NCBI GenBank assembly: GCA_023953905.1
Contig: JAMLJA010000010.1
Coordinates: 1-64,000, forward strand
Direction: 5' to 3'
Source of the DNA: Rhizobiaceae bacterium
GTDB taxonomy: Bacteria; Pseudomonadota; Alphaproteobacteria; Rhizobiales; Rhizobiaceae
DNA: 64,000 nt
How positions within the stretch are numbered: position 1 is the first letter of the stretch; the number at the start of each line of letters is the position of its first letter. The position numbers and the translations under genes are program-made. Below, in pieces: positions 1 through 8,875 of the stretch. A model generated the notes under the pieces. The model was not told the DNA's origin and did no database searches. It saw only the letters and a list, made by a program, of their open reading frames with translations.

Positions 1-9
1 GATCTTCAT
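1..9 (-). CDS. Possible 5' end of a divergent gene running off the window
   Basis: A minus-strand ATG at position 9 is preceded by a strong purine-rich ribosome-binding sequence (AGGAGG, 4 bases upstream). Only three codons (M-K-I) are visible, so the product cannot be named. If real, this gene is divergent from the acyl-CoA dehydrogenase operon at 156 and shares the roughly 145-bp intergenic region with it. Confidence 0.35.
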
Positions 10-98
10 ATTCCCTCCTCACAGGGCGTGGCTATGTCGAGTTAAATAGACTGATTTGCTATAAAACCCTGTTCCTGCAAAATCCAATAAGCCTACTT

Positions 99-114
99 GT
101 TTAAAAAATCAAAC
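99..114. promoter_or_regulatory. Regulon palindrome, copy 1 (GTTT-N8-AAAC)
   Basis: The site reads GTTTAAAAAATCAAAC and lies 42 bp before the ATG at 156. Its reverse complement differs from the copy at 24981 at only two of 16 positions, and from the copy at 20217 at two. The regulator is unknown; the XRE-cupin protein at 25098 is the local candidate. Confidence 0.6.
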
Positions 115-155
115 TACCTTATCGTGCAAAGCATCTGACGAAAGAGTTTCCCAAC

Positions 156-1352
156 ATGCCGATTGACAAGACCCTTCGCCACCAGATCCTAGCCGGGATC
201 GAGAGATTCGCCGCCGACCGCGTCGCTCCCCTTGCCGCCGAAATCGACGCGTCCGACACCTTCCCATACGATCTTTACCGCGAGGCGGCAGGCCTGGGCG
301 TGTTTGGCCTGTGGGTTCCGGAAGAGTATGGCGGCATCGGACCCGACATGGTCACGCCGCTCCTCATCTCCGACATTATCGCCCGGGTCAGCCCGTCCTT
401 CGCGTTGATTTTCTCCAACTGCGGCGATGCGGTAACGCCCATCGTCAATTTTGGCACTGCGGAGCAGAAGGCGCGCTTCCTGCCGGACATAGCTTCAGGC
501 AAGATCATTCCGTGCTTTGCGCTGACAGAGCCCGGCGCGGGATCCGACGCGGGTTCGATCGTCACTAGGGCGACGGCTGTCGACGGCGGTTACAGGATCA
601 GCGGCCGCAAGATGTGGATCACGAATGGAGGCGTCGGCGACCTGTTCACCGTCTTTGCCAAGACCGACCCTGATGCGGGCAACAAGGGCATCTCGGCCTT
701 CATCGTCGAGCGCGGGGCGCAGGGCTTTACCATTGGCCGCAACGAGGACCTGATCGGACTGCGCGGATGCCCGACCACCGAGCTGATCTTCGAGGACGTA
801 TTCGTCTCCGAGGACCGCATGCTTGGCGAAAGGAATCGCGGTTTCAAGATCGCGATGTCGACGCTAGACGAGGCGCGGCTCAATTGTTCAGCGATGGCGC
901 TTGGCTCCGCGACCGGTGCACTGCAATGCGCGATCGACTACGCCAAGCAGCGTAACCAGTTCGGCAAGCCGATCATCGAGCATCAGGGGTTGGCATTCCT
1001 GCTTGCCGAATGCGCGTCGCGTCTTACGGGTTCGCGTGCCATCTGGCAGCGCGCGATGAGCGCGCTGGAACATGAACGCAGCCGCGAGGCCAGCACCCTG
1101 GCCGCGATGGCAAAGCTGCTTTGCACCGAAACGGCAATGCGGGTCACCACCGAATGCGTGCAGGCGATGGGCGCCAATGGCCTGTCGAAAGCCTATCCGG
1201 TGGAACGCTTCATGCGCGACTGCAAGCCGTTCGAGGTTTTTGACGGGACCAGCCAGATCCAGAAGCTTCTGATCGGCCGGCACCTCGAGAAATACGGCCT
1301 GCCGGAGATTTCACCGGCTGAGATCGCTGCGCTGGGTGTCGCGGCAGAATAA
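156..1352 (+). CDS. Acyl-CoA dehydrogenase
   Basis: FAD-dependent oxidation of an acyl-CoA to the 2-enoyl-CoA. The 398-residue length and three-domain layout are normal for the family: an N-terminal helical part, the FAD/substrate motif LTEPGAGSD in the middle strand domain, and the C-terminal helical domain with FGKPIIEHQ. At the position where medium-chain enzymes carry the catalytic Glu (YEGTSQ), this protein has Asp (FDGTSQIQ, about D363). It is first in an operon with SDR, amidohydrolase, enoyl-CoA hydratase and acyl-CoA synthetase genes. A clear paralogue lies at 27374. Substrate unknown. Confidence 0.9.
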   Translation: MPIDKTLRHQILAGIERFAADRVAPLAAEIDASDTFPYDLYREAAGLGVFGLWVPEEYGGIGPDMVTPLLISDIIARVSPSFALIFSNCGDAVTPIVNFGTAEQKARFLPDIASGKIIPCFALTEPGAGSDAGSIVTRATAVDGGYRISGRKMWITNGGVGDLFTVFAKTDPDAGNKGISAFIVERGAQGFTIGRNEDLIGLRGCPTTELIFEDVFVSEDRMLGERNRGFKIAMSTLDEARLNCSAMALGSATGALQCAIDYAKQRNQFGKPIIEHQGLAFLLAECASRLTGSRAIWQRAMSALEHERSREASTLAAMAKLLCTETAMRVTTECVQAMGANGLSKAYPVERFMRDCKPFEVFDGTSQIQKLLIGRHLEKYGLPEISPAEIAALGVAAE

Positions 1353-1366
1353 TTTCGGAGAGAGAA

Positions 1367-2098
1367 ATGACGCATGGAACAGTGTTTGCCACCGGCGCCG
1401 CCGGTGGTATCGGAGAAGCTACGGTCGCGCGCCTGCTGAGCGACGGCTACACCGTCGTGGCGACGGACATCAGTCATGATGCATTGGAGGTGCTGGCCAA
1501 GCGGCACGCCGGCCAAAAGCTCCACACGGTGCAGGCCGATCTGACCGACGAGGCGGCTGCCCGCAATGCCGTGCGCGAAGGACGCCGCATGGCAGGACAG
1601 ATCGACTATCTGGTCAACGTGATCGGGTGGTTCGGGACGCAGCCATTCGTGCGCGAGGACTCGGCCTACTGGCGCAAGACGATCGCAATCAACTTCGAGG
1701 CGTTGCTCTACGTCACGCACGAGATTCTGCCGGAGATGATCGAGCGCAAAAAGGGCAAGATCATCAACGTCACGTCGGATGCCGGCAAGGTCGGCCAGAG
1801 CGGTGAAGCCGTTTACTCTGGCATGAAGGGGGCGGTCATCGCATGGTCGAAGAGTCTGGCGCGCGAGAATGCGCGCTATGGGCTGAACATAAACTGTACC
1901 GCGCCTGGCCCGACGGAAACGGCGCTGGAACTGGCGCAAGACCCCGACGTGATAGCCCGTGTCGTCAAGGCCATCCCATTCCGCCGCTTCGCCAAGCCGT
2001 CCGACCAGGCCGCGATGATCTCGTTCCTGTGCGGGCCGGATTCCGATTTCATTACAGGGCAGGTCTACAGCGTCAGCGGCGGTCTGACGATGATCTGA
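1367..2098 (+). CDS. SDR-family NAD(P)-dependent oxidoreductase
   Basis: Short-chain dehydrogenase/reductase of 243 residues, a normal classical-SDR length. It has the glycine-rich cofactor motif TGAAGGIG near the N-terminus and the catalytic YSGMK (Y-x3-K) preceded by an active-site Ser in NVTSDAG. The start has a good ribosome-binding site (GGAGAGAGAA) 14 bp after the acyl-CoA dehydrogenase stop, so translation is probably coupled. In a beta-oxidation-like operon it would be expected to oxidise a 3- or 2-hydroxyacyl-CoA; it recalls hydroxy-cyclohexanecarboxyl-CoA dehydrogenases, but this is inference. Confidence 0.85.
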   Translation: MTHGTVFATGAAGGIGEATVARLLSDGYTVVATDISHDALEVLAKRHAGQKLHTVQADLTDEAAARNAVREGRRMAGQIDYLVNVIGWFGTQPFVREDSAYWRKTIAINFEALLYVTHEILPEMIERKKGKIINVTSDAGKVGQSGEAVYSGMKGAVIAWSKSLARENARYGLNINCTAPGPTETALELAQDPDVIARVVKAIPFRRFAKPSDQAAMISFLCGPDSDFITGQVYSVSGGLTMI

Positions 2099-2132
2099 TC
2101 TCGGCTCAAGAAGAAACTGGAGAACGCGCACC

Positions 2133-2978
2133 GTGACCGTCGCGATTGACTTCTTATGCAACCATTTCACTGCCGACAGCATCGCCAAGAACTACCTCCA
2201 CAATGAGGAGGAAGCGGCGCGTTTCGCTCAGATCGGCCTTACCGACAATCTCGTCGGCAACGATCCCGAGATATTCCTCGCGCAGATGACCCGGATCGGG
2301 GTCGAGAAACTGTTGGTGCCTTCGATCGTAACGTGGTCGTACTGGCGCAGCGAGCCGGTCGAACACACCACGCCGGAGGAGGTAATCGAAATCCGGAAGG
2401 CCGCACCCGACAGAATATTCGGTCTGTATGGCGTCGATGTTCGAAAGCGGATGGCCGGTGTGCGCGAGTTGGAAAGGCTGGTGCGCGAACATGATTTTCG
2501 CGGCATCCACATTCACCCGCATGGATTCGGCTTCCCCCCCGACCACGCCTATTATTTCCCCTTCTACGCGAAATGCGAGGAGCTGGGCGTGGCCGTGGTC
2601 ATCTCGATGGGGCATACCGTCGACCTCATGCCGATCGAAAACGGGAAGCCGATCCATCTCGACAAGATCGCGCTTTATTTTCCGGACCTCAAGATTGTGT
2701 GCGCGCACACTGGCTGGCCTTGGGTCGAGGAGGCTATCGCACTCGCGTGGAAACACCCAAACGTCTTCATCGGAACCTCGGCCTACAAGCCAAAGAACTG
2801 GTCGCCGCAACTGGTGAAGTTCATAGATTCCTGGGGACGCGGCAAGGTGATGTGGGGAACCGACTTCCCCCTGATTATGCAGAAGGAATCGATCGCGCAG
2901 GTGAAGGCGCTGGGACTGAAGCCGGAATCGGAAGCGGCCCTGCTTCATGGCACGGCGCGGAAAGTTTTCGGGCTCTGA
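2133..2978 (+). CDS. Amidohydrolase family 2 (metal-dependent hydrolase/decarboxylase)
   Basis: A 281-residue protein of the Amidohydro_2/ACMSD-like TIM-barrel group, starting at GTG. Visible signatures are HIHPHGFG in the middle, the metal-ligand-type AHTGWPWVEEA segment and the C-terminal WGTDFPL with its conserved Asp. The usual N-terminal HxH is not evident, as in many members of this group. Family members hydrolyse or non-oxidatively decarboxylate cyclic or unsaturated acids. It lies between an SDR and an enoyl-CoA hydratase, which suggests it acts on a ring or carboxylate intermediate; the substrate is unknown. Confidence 0.8.
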   Translation: MTVAIDFLCNHFTADSIAKNYLHNEEEAARFAQIGLTDNLVGNDPEIFLAQMTRIGVEKLLVPSIVTWSYWRSEPVEHTTPEEVIEIRKAAPDRIFGLYGVDVRKRMAGVRELERLVREHDFRGIHIHPHGFGFPPDHAYYFPFYAKCEELGVAVVISMGHTVDLMPIENGKPIHLDKIALYFPDLKIVCAHTGWPWVEEAIALAWKHPNVFIGTSAYKPKNWSPQLVKFIDSWGRGKVMWGTDFPLIMQKESIAQVKALGLKPESEAALLHGTARKVFGL

Positions 2979-3009
2979 GCGGCGTACCACAGGAACGGGA
3001 ATTCGACAT

Positions 3010-3768
3010 ATGACTGAAGAACACGGGCTGGAAGTCACCATTGGCAACGGTGTCGCGAAGCTGATGATCAAGCGGGAGCGTCGGCGCAATGCGCTCGACG
3101 ATGCGACGATGGAGGCGCTGCGCGCCGCTTTGGTGAAAACCAAGCGGGAGGGTGTCGGCGCGGTCGTCCTGTGCGGCGAGGGCACAAAAGCCTTTTGCGC
3201 GGGATCAGACCTCAAGGAGATGGCGACCCAGACATATGATGAGCGCCTCGCCCACACCGAACTCGGCCAAGAGATCGGCGATCTGATCGAGGCGCATCCC
3301 GCCCCGGTAATCGCCGCCATCGAGGGCTATTGCCTGGGTGGCGGGCTTGAGATCGCATCGGCATGTGACTATCGCATCGCCGGTCGCAGCGCGACGCTCG
3401 GATTGCCTGAAGTGGCCATCAATGCCCTGCCATCCTGGGGCGGAACGGTTCGCATTCCGCGCATTGTGGGTGTCGGCAGGGCGCGAGAGCTGATCATGTT
3501 CGGGCGAACGGTGAATGGCGAGGAGGCCGTGCAATGGGGTCTGGTCGCGCGGGCGGTTGCCGACGGCACAGCGGTGGATGAGGCGGTCGCGATGGCGGAA
3601 GACATCGCCAAGAATCATGACAGGCGCACGGTTTCCATCGCAAAGCATCTCATCAGCTTCGGCTACGGCATCCCGGCGCGCAGCGGCCGCCATCTCGAAT
3701 ATCTGGCCGATATGAACCAACTCGGCAGCGAGGCCGTGGAGAACGCCGTCGCGAAGTACAAGAGCTGA
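3010..3768 (+). CDS. Enoyl-CoA hydratase/isomerase family protein
   Basis: Crotonase-fold protein of 252 residues. The oxyanion-hole segment FCAGSDLKEM and the catalytic region CLGGGLEIASACD, followed by LPEVAINALPSWGG, keep both Glu positions typical of hydratases. The reading frame is open upstream to 2947, overlapping the previous gene, but the ATG at 3010 fits the family N-terminus better. It would hydrate the enoyl-CoA made by the acyl-CoA dehydrogenase of the same operon. Confidence 0.85.
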   Translation: MTEEHGLEVTIGNGVAKLMIKRERRRNALDDATMEALRAALVKTKREGVGAVVLCGEGTKAFCAGSDLKEMATQTYDERLAHTELGQEIGDLIEAHPAPVIAAIEGYCLGGGLEIASACDYRIAGRSATLGLPEVAINALPSWGGTVRIPRIVGVGRARELIMFGRTVNGEEAVQWGLVARAVADGTAVDEAVAMAEDIAKNHDRRTVSIAKHLISFGYGIPARSGRHLEYLADMNQLGSEAVENAVAKYKS

Positions 3769-3791
3769 CCGGCGGGAGCAGGAGACAGAAA

Positions 3792-5909
3792 TTGAAGGCG
3801 AATATTTCCGCAATCGCGAGAGATGGCGGCAGCCACAAGCTTGAAGCGCTCCTGGCGCCGCGATCGATCGCGGTTGTCGGGGCCTCTCCACGCGCCGATA
3901 CGCCGGGCTTCGACACGCTAGCGCAGTTGAGGCGTATCGGATACTCCGGCAAGATCATCCCCGTTAATCCAAGATATGACGATATCGTTGGGATCCCCTG
4001 CGTTCCCGACCTTGGCGCACTGGCCGAGGCACCGGATCTCGCCATCATCGCGGTCAACAACGAGATCGTTGAAAACACCGTCAAGGAGGCCGCCGCGCGT
4101 GGAGTGAAGGCAGCAACGATATTCGCGAGCTGCTATCTGGAGGACGACGGCGCACCGAAGCTCGTGGACAGGTTGGCGGCCACGGCGCGCGCCAACGGCA
4201 TGGACATATGTGGCGCCAACTGCATGGGTTTCTACAATATGACCCAGCGTGTGGCGGCGAGCTGGTTTCCGATCGAGGAACTGCAGGCCGGCCGCATCGC
4301 CTTCGTCAGCCATTCGGGTGCGGTGTTCGCCGCCTTCATGGGTCTAGACCGCCGCCTGGGTTTCAGTCTTGCCGTTTCCGCGGGCCAGGAACTGACGACG
4401 ACCGTGGCCGACTATCTGGACTATGCGCTGGATCTCGATGAAACGCGTGTCGCGGCGCTCTTCCTGGAAACCGTGCGTGATCCGCTCGGTTTTGCCGCAG
4501 CGCTCGAAAAGGCGCGAGAGAGAGATGTTCCGGTGGTGGTTTTGAAGGTCGGCCGCACGAGCCAGAGCGCCAGACTGGCCGAAAGCCATTCGGGCGCCAT
4601 TGCCGGCAACGACGCGGCCTATCAGGCACTTTTCGATCGCCATGGCGTCATTCGCGTTCGCGATGTGGACGAGCTTGCGGCGACGGCGACCTTGCTCGGC
4701 GCGCCAAAGAACTATGTCGCCGGAGGTTTGGCGACGATCACCGATTCGGGCGGCGCGCGCGGATTGCTGATCGATCTTGCAGACGACGAGAACGTCCGGT
4801 TTGCCGAGATTGGGGAGCCGACGCGGAAGGTTCTAAGTGAGCGGCTCGATTACGGGCTCGAGGCGGTGAACCCCCTCGATGCTTGGGGAAGCGGCCGCGA
4901 TTACGTCGACGTGTATCGCGACTGCCTGACCGCGCTCATGCGGGACCCCGACACCGGCATCGGCATGTTTCTGTTCGACATTGCGCTGGAGGATCACCTG
5001 TCGCACGGATTCGTCGACGCGTGCATTCAAGTATCTCAGGCAACGGACAAACCTCTGTTCGTGGCGACCAATTTCGGCAAGATGCCGAGAACGGCGCTCG
5101 CCAACCGGCTTCAGCAGGCGGATATTCCGGTGCTCGATGGCGTCGGCAACGCGCTGAAGGCCGTGCGCAACCTCGTTGCCTGGCGCGGATCGAGAGCAGA
5201 TCGTGTTGCTGCACCTGATGTGTGCGTTGCGGCAGCCGCGGTCCAGCATTGGCGGAGTAGGATCGGTGCCTCGACAGCGGACGTGTTCGACGAGGCGACC
5301 GGATACCGTCTCCTTTCCGACTGGAACATTCCCACGCTGCGCCATGAAGCCGTGGATAGCGCGCAGGCGTTGAGCGAGGCATTGGAGGGCATGTCGCTGC
5401 CCGTGGTCCTGAAGACGGCAGCACCCGGCGTCCTGCACAAGTCAGATGTTGGCGGCGTATTCGTCGGGCTGAGAGATCGCGATGCAACCGAAGCGGCCTA
5501 TTCGGACATAGCCTCACGGTTGGGGCCTCGGGCGCTTCTAGTCGAGATGGCACCGAAGGGCGTCGAACTTGTCGTCGGCGGCCTGGTCGATCCGCAGTTC
5601 GGCCCCATCGTCATGATAGGAGCGGGGGGCACTCTCGTAGAGATCGTCAAAGATGTCGCTTTCGTGATGGCACCTGCCTCACGGGATGAGATCGAGCGGG
5701 CGCTGGCCAGCCTGAAAACGGCTGTGCTGCTCGATGGCGTTCGGGGTGCGGCGGCAGTTGACCGGAACGCCCTCGTCGAAACGATCGAACGTTTCTCGCA
5801 ACTCGTCGCGGACCTGTCGGACGTTGTTTCGAGCATCGAGATCAACCCGCTGCTGGCAACCGCAAGCGGACCCGTCGCGCTCGACGTTCTGGTCACGCCC
5901 AAGAAATGA
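3792..5909 (+). CDS. Acyl-CoA synthetase, ADP-forming (fused alpha and beta domains)
   Basis: A 705-residue NDP-forming acyl-CoA ligase starting at TTG. The N-terminal CoA-binding Rossmann domain (residues about 15-150) is followed by the succinyl-CoA-ligase-like domain with ESHSGAIAG, whose His (about H266) corresponds to the phosphorylated active-site His. The C-terminal part from about residue 485 is an ATP-grasp domain (LKTAAPGVLHKSDVGG). It activates an organic acid to its CoA thioester, or runs in reverse to make ATP from a CoA ester. It is the last gene of the operon starting at 156 and is followed by a hairpin. Confidence 0.88.
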   Translation: MKANISAIARDGGSHKLEALLAPRSIAVVGASPRADTPGFDTLAQLRRIGYSGKIIPVNPRYDDIVGIPCVPDLGALAEAPDLAIIAVNNEIVENTVKEAAARGVKAATIFASCYLEDDGAPKLVDRLAATARANGMDICGANCMGFYNMTQRVAASWFPIEELQAGRIAFVSHSGAVFAAFMGLDRRLGFSLAVSAGQELTTTVADYLDYALDLDETRVAALFLETVRDPLGFAAALEKARERDVPVVVLKVGRTSQSARLAESHSGAIAGNDAAYQALFDRHGVIRVRDVDELAATATLLGAPKNYVAGGLATITDSGGARGLLIDLADDENVRFAEIGEPTRKVLSERLDYGLEAVNPLDAWGSGRDYVDVYRDCLTALMRDPDTGIGMFLFDIALEDHLSHGFVDACIQVSQATDKPLFVATNFGKMPRTALANRLQQADIPVLDGVGNALKAVRNLVAWRGSRADRVAAPDVCVAAAAVQHWRSRIGASTADVFDEATGYRLLSDWNIPTLRHEAVDSAQALSEALEGMSLPVVLKTAAPGVLHKSDVGGVFVGLRDRDATEAAYSDIASRLGPRALLVEMAPKGVELVVGGLVDPQFGPIVMIGAGGTLVEIVKDVAFVMAPASRDEIERALASLKTAVLLDGVRGAAAVDRNALVETIERFSQLVADLSDVVSSIEINPLLATASGPVALDVLVTPKK

Positions 5910-5922
5910 CGCGATCACCCCG

Positions 5923-5947
5923 GCCGTTGCGGCGCGCACCGCACGGC
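5923..5947 (+). terminator. Hairpin after the acyl-CoA synthetase gene
   Basis: GCCGT-T-GCGG pairs with CCGC-ACGGC around a 6-nt loop (9 bp with one bulge), 14 bp after the stop codon. No clear T-run follows, so it may be a factor-dependent terminator or an mRNA-stabilising hairpin. Confidence 0.35.
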
Positions 5948-6063
5948 TGACCTCGCGCCTTGTGCCTCATTGCCGTTGCGCGATCTTCTCGGCAGTTCCT
6001 CGATAGGTGACAGCAAAAGAGTTTCACCCGAAGCGCGTTAGGCGGTCCTGGCAAGGTATCCAG

Positions 6064-6363
6064 TCACCAACCGATCGTCATGAAGTCTTCTGGCTCGGCC
6101 GTTGGTATTCCCGGCCCTGCCTTTCTGTCACGGCGATTGCAGATGACAGAACCAGGTCTGGACCCTTGGCGCTGCGTGGACGCAGGGCCATTCTGGTTCT
6201 GGTGGGCGGGTTGCTCGTGGAGATCGGGCGCCAACGAAGTCGACCCCGGAGCGGGCGCCCAGGTCTTGTCCAGAAACTTCCGCTCAGAGCAATAAGGATG
6301 CTGCTGCATCTGCTCCTGACGCAAGGAGATCCATTCTTCGCAGGCGCGGATCAGAGTGAGGGA
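6064..6363 (-). other. Intergenic region with a possible ORF remnant of unknown origin
   Basis: The 478-bp gap 5910-6387 has no recognised gene. A minus-strand frame stays open from about 6363 to 6064, with GC-rich third positions in its first half (peptide containing RACEEWISLRQEQ). It lacks a convincing start and resembles nothing I know. It overlaps the nested palindrome at 6147-6201. It could be a gene remnant or a chance open frame. Confidence 0.2.
6147..6201. repeat. Nested intergenic palindrome
   Basis: Outer arms CAGAACCAG (6147-6155) and CTGGTTCTG (6193-6201) are perfect reverse complements. An inner hairpin CTGCG-TGGA-CGCAG (6172-6185) sits between them, with a partial GGACCC/GGGCC pairing around it. 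The shape is that of a REP/intergenic mosaic element or a structured RNA end. No second copy was noticed in the window. Confidence 0.5.
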
Positions 6364-6387
6364 GCAACCCCTTCGCTGACGGGTTGC
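6364..6387 (-). terminator. Hairpin directly after livF (Liv operon 1)
   Basis: GCAACCC (6364-6370) and GGGTTGC (6381-6387) form a 7-bp stem with a 10-nt loop, starting immediately after the LivF stop codon on the minus strand. Only a weak T-rich stretch follows, so efficient intrinsic termination is uncertain. Confidence 0.4.
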
Positions 6388-7122
6388 CTATGCGCCGAAA
6401 TAGGCGCGGCGCAGGGTGTCCGATGCCGAGATATCACGGGCATCGCCGCTCGCGACGACCCGGCCCGATTCCATGATGTAGGCGCGATCGGCCACACCAA
6501 GGGCTATCTCCGCGTTCTGCTCGACCAGCACCACCGTCAGGCCACGTTTGCGAATTTCGCTTATCAGCGCGCCGACTTCCTTGCTCATGAGCGGTGACAA
6601 GCCGAGAGTGGGTTCGTCGAGCATGAGGATCGAGGGGCCAGACATCATCGCTCGCGCGATCGCAAGCATCTGCTGCTGTCCGCCGCTGAGTGTCCCGGCC
6701 AATTGATCGCGACGTTCCTGCAATATCGGAAAGAACCGCATCACATCCGCCAGTCTCTCTTCCACGACGGATCGGTCGCTTACGGTGAAGGCGCCGACGA
6801 ACAGGTTCTCCCGCACCGTCATGCTGGCGAACACCCTTCGGCCTTCCGGCGAATGAGCGAGGCCCAGTTTGACAAGCTTCGCGGGAGACAGCCGTGCAGC
6901 GTCCTCGCCACAAACCATGACGTGTCCCGTGGTTGGGCGAAGCAGGCCGCTGATCACCTTCAGGCAGGTCGATTTGCCCGCGCCATTCGCGCCGACGATG
7001 GAGACCGTTTCGCCTCGGTACACTTCCAGCGATACGCGTTCGAGCGCCTGTGCCTGGCCATAATGGGCATCCACATTGTCGAGCCGGATGACGACCTCGC
7101 GCTCCGTTTGGTTATCAACCAA
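6388..7122 (-). CDS. livF: Branched-chain amino acid-type ABC transporter, ATP-binding protein LivF
   Basis: A 244-residue ABC ATPase with Walker A GANGAGKST, signature LSGGQQQ and Walker B ILMLDEPTLGLSP. Length and the short C-terminus match LivF. Its start overlaps the end of the fused permease/ATPase gene by 8 bp. It forms the second nucleotide-binding subunit of a Liv-type importer encoded at 11056-6388. The substrate need not be an amino acid: the system sits among acyl-CoA and amide catabolism genes. Confidence 0.9.
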   Translation of the reverse strand: MVDNQTEREVVIRLDNVDAHYGQAQALERVSLEVYRGETVSIVGANGAGKSTCLKVISGLLRPTTGHVMVCGEDAARLSPAKLVKLGLAHSPEGRRVFASMTVRENLFVGAFTVSDRSVVEERLADVMRFFPILQERRDQLAGTLSGGQQQMLAIARAMMSGPSILMLDEPTLGLSPLMSKEVGALISEIRKRGLTVVLVEQNAEIALGVADRAYIMESGRVVASGDARDISASDTLRRAYFGA

Positions 7123-8875
7123 GATAAATCTCCCGAACCAGAGAATTGGACTGGATCTCGGCCGGCGTGCCGGTCGCGATGATCTGGCCGAAGTTCAACG
7201 TAACGATCCGGTCGCACAGCCCCATGACTGCAGGCATACGATGTTCCACGATGAGGATCGTGATGGAGCGCGTCGCCTTCATGCGCTGCAGGATCTTGAC
7301 CATGTGCTCGACTTCCGCGCCCGTCATGCCGGCCATCGGTTCGTCAAGACACAGGACGCGCGGATCTCCGGCAACGCCGACGGCCAATCCAACCAGCTTC
7401 TTTGTCCCGTATGGAAGAGAACCGGCGGAGAGTTTGGCGACCGCGCCGAGATCGAAGCGCTCGATAATCTCATTCGCCTTGGCGACATCTTCCGACGCCC
7501 AACTGCGCGGCGTGACCATGGTTTCATAAAGCGAAGCGGGTCTGCTGGCCCACACGCCAATCAGTATGTTCTCGAAAACCGTCATGTCTTCGAACACGAC
7601 GGTGGACTGGAACGTCCTTATCAGCCCCTTGTTCACGATTGCCGCCGGGGAGAGATTGTCCAGCCGCTCGCCATCGATCAGGATCTGCCCGCCCTTGGGC
7701 TTGAGAAATCCGCTGAGCAGATTGAAGAGCGTGGTCTTGCCGGCACCGTTGGGACCGATGACGCCAAGCACTTCCCCGGGTTCCGCCTGGAACGCGATGT
7801 TCTGCGCAGTCTTGACGCCGCCGAAATTGTGGCACAGGCCGCGCACCTCGAGCCGTGCGGGCGCGCGTTTGCCGGTGAAGTCGAGCGGAGTCACGCCATT
7901 GTCCGTAGACGGCCCGGCCAGTTCGGGGGCCGGCGTCTCCTTGAAGCGGCGGGGAATGCGCTTCACCACGCTGAGAATGCCTTTCGGCGCGACGAACACG
8001 ATGATCGCGAAGCTTGCCGTTATGAGAAGCGGGGTGAAGCGCTCCGACCAGTTGAACAGGACAGGCGTGAGCGTGATGTACATCGCTCCGATCACCGGCC
8101 CCAGAAAATGATTGGCGCCACCGATCACCGAATAGCTCAGAATGAAGACAGATACCCAAAGAGTGAAGGCGGAGGGCGCGACGAAACCGATATAGCTCGC
8201 ATAGAAGCCGCCCATCAGGCCGGCTACCCCCGCGCCGACAACGAATGCCAGCACCATGTTGAAGCCGGGATTGATGCCGGTCGCCTCGGCAAGCTTCGGC
8301 GTTTGTCCGAGCGCCCGCAATTGCAATCCCCAACGGGCCCGGTCAAGCGCCAGGAATGCGACGAGTGCTATGGCGAGCAGGACGATCGATGCCCAGTAGT
8401 AAGTACCGAGATCCGGGATGCCCGCGAGCTTGGGAATGCCGATGATCCCTGAACTTCCGTTAGTCACTGACTTCCAGCTATGGAGCACGGAACCAACGAC
8501 CACCACGAAGCCAAATGACACGACCAGAAAGTAGGGTCCGCGTGTGCGCAGCGCCGGTGGGCCGACGATCGCCGCCATGGCCACGCAGGCCACTGCCGCC
8601 GCAATCAGCGCAAGCCAGGAAAATAGCCCCGCCGACGTCGTGGACAACGCAAAGACATAGGCGCCAATTCCATAGAACGCCGCGTGCGCGAAGGACGCCT
8701 GCCCCGCCAGCATGAGCAGCCTGTGGCTGAGGCCGAGGACGATCGCGAACACCGTCAGGATCGCGACGTGGATCATGTAGGGACCCGCGAAGGAGACGGA
8801 TACCACCGCGATGGTCAACGCCACCGCTGCAAGTGCTGCAGTCAGTTTCGATTTCATCGAACGATCGCGCTTCAT
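7115..8875 (-). CDS. Fused Liv-type ABC permease (LivM) and ATP-binding protein (LivG)
   Basis: One 586-residue polypeptide. Residues about 1-320 are a hydrophobic LivM-type permease (several membrane helices, conserved LAGQASFAHAAFYGIGAY and VIGGANHFLGPVIGA). A linker of about 25 residues then leads to a LivG-type ATPase (about 343-586) with GPNGAGKTT, an LDEPMAGM Walker B and a Liv-family C-terminus. The usual signature is degenerate around LPYGTKKLVGLA, as in LivG proteins. It overlaps livH by 4 bp. No frame disruption is seen, so it looks like a true fusion. Confidence 0.88.
   Translation of the reverse strand: MKRDRSMKSKLTAALAAVALTIAVVSVSFAGPYMIHVAILTVFAIVLGLSHRLLMLAGQASFAHAAFYGIGAYVFALSTTSAGLFSWLALIAAAVACVAMAAIVGPPALRTRGPYFLVVSFGFVVVVGSVLHSWKSVTNGSSGIIGIPKLAGIPDLGTYYWASIVLLAIALVAFLALDRARWGLQLRALGQTPKLAEATGINPGFNMVLAFVVGAGVAGLMGGFYASYIGFVAPSAFTLWVSVFILSYSVIGGANHFLGPVIGAMYITLTPVLFNWSERFTPLLITASFAIIVFVAPKGILSVVKRIPRRFKETPAPELAGPSTDNGVTPLDFTGKRAPARLEVRGLCHNFGGVKTAQNIAFQAEPGEVLGVIGPNGAGKTTLFNLLSGFLKPKGGQILIDGERLDNLSPAAIVNKGLIRTFQSTVVFEDMTVFENILIGVWASRPASLYETMVTPRSWASEDVAKANEIIERFDLGAVAKLSAGSLPYGTKKLVGLAVGVAGDPRVLCLDEPMAGMTGAEVEHMVKILQRMKATRSITILIVEHRMPAVMGLCDRIVTLNFGQIIATGTPAEIQSNSLVREIYLG

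Noticed and set aside
1193..3320. Long minus-strand open frames (331 and 388 codons) under the first operon
   Set aside because: They overlap recognised enzymes on the plus strand and show no conserved motif.
7076..8452. 458-codon plus-strand open frame antisense to the fused LivM-LivG gene
   Set aside because: It is the GC-rich antisense shadow of a well-supported gene, with Arg/Asp/His-rich low-information sequence and no family signature.
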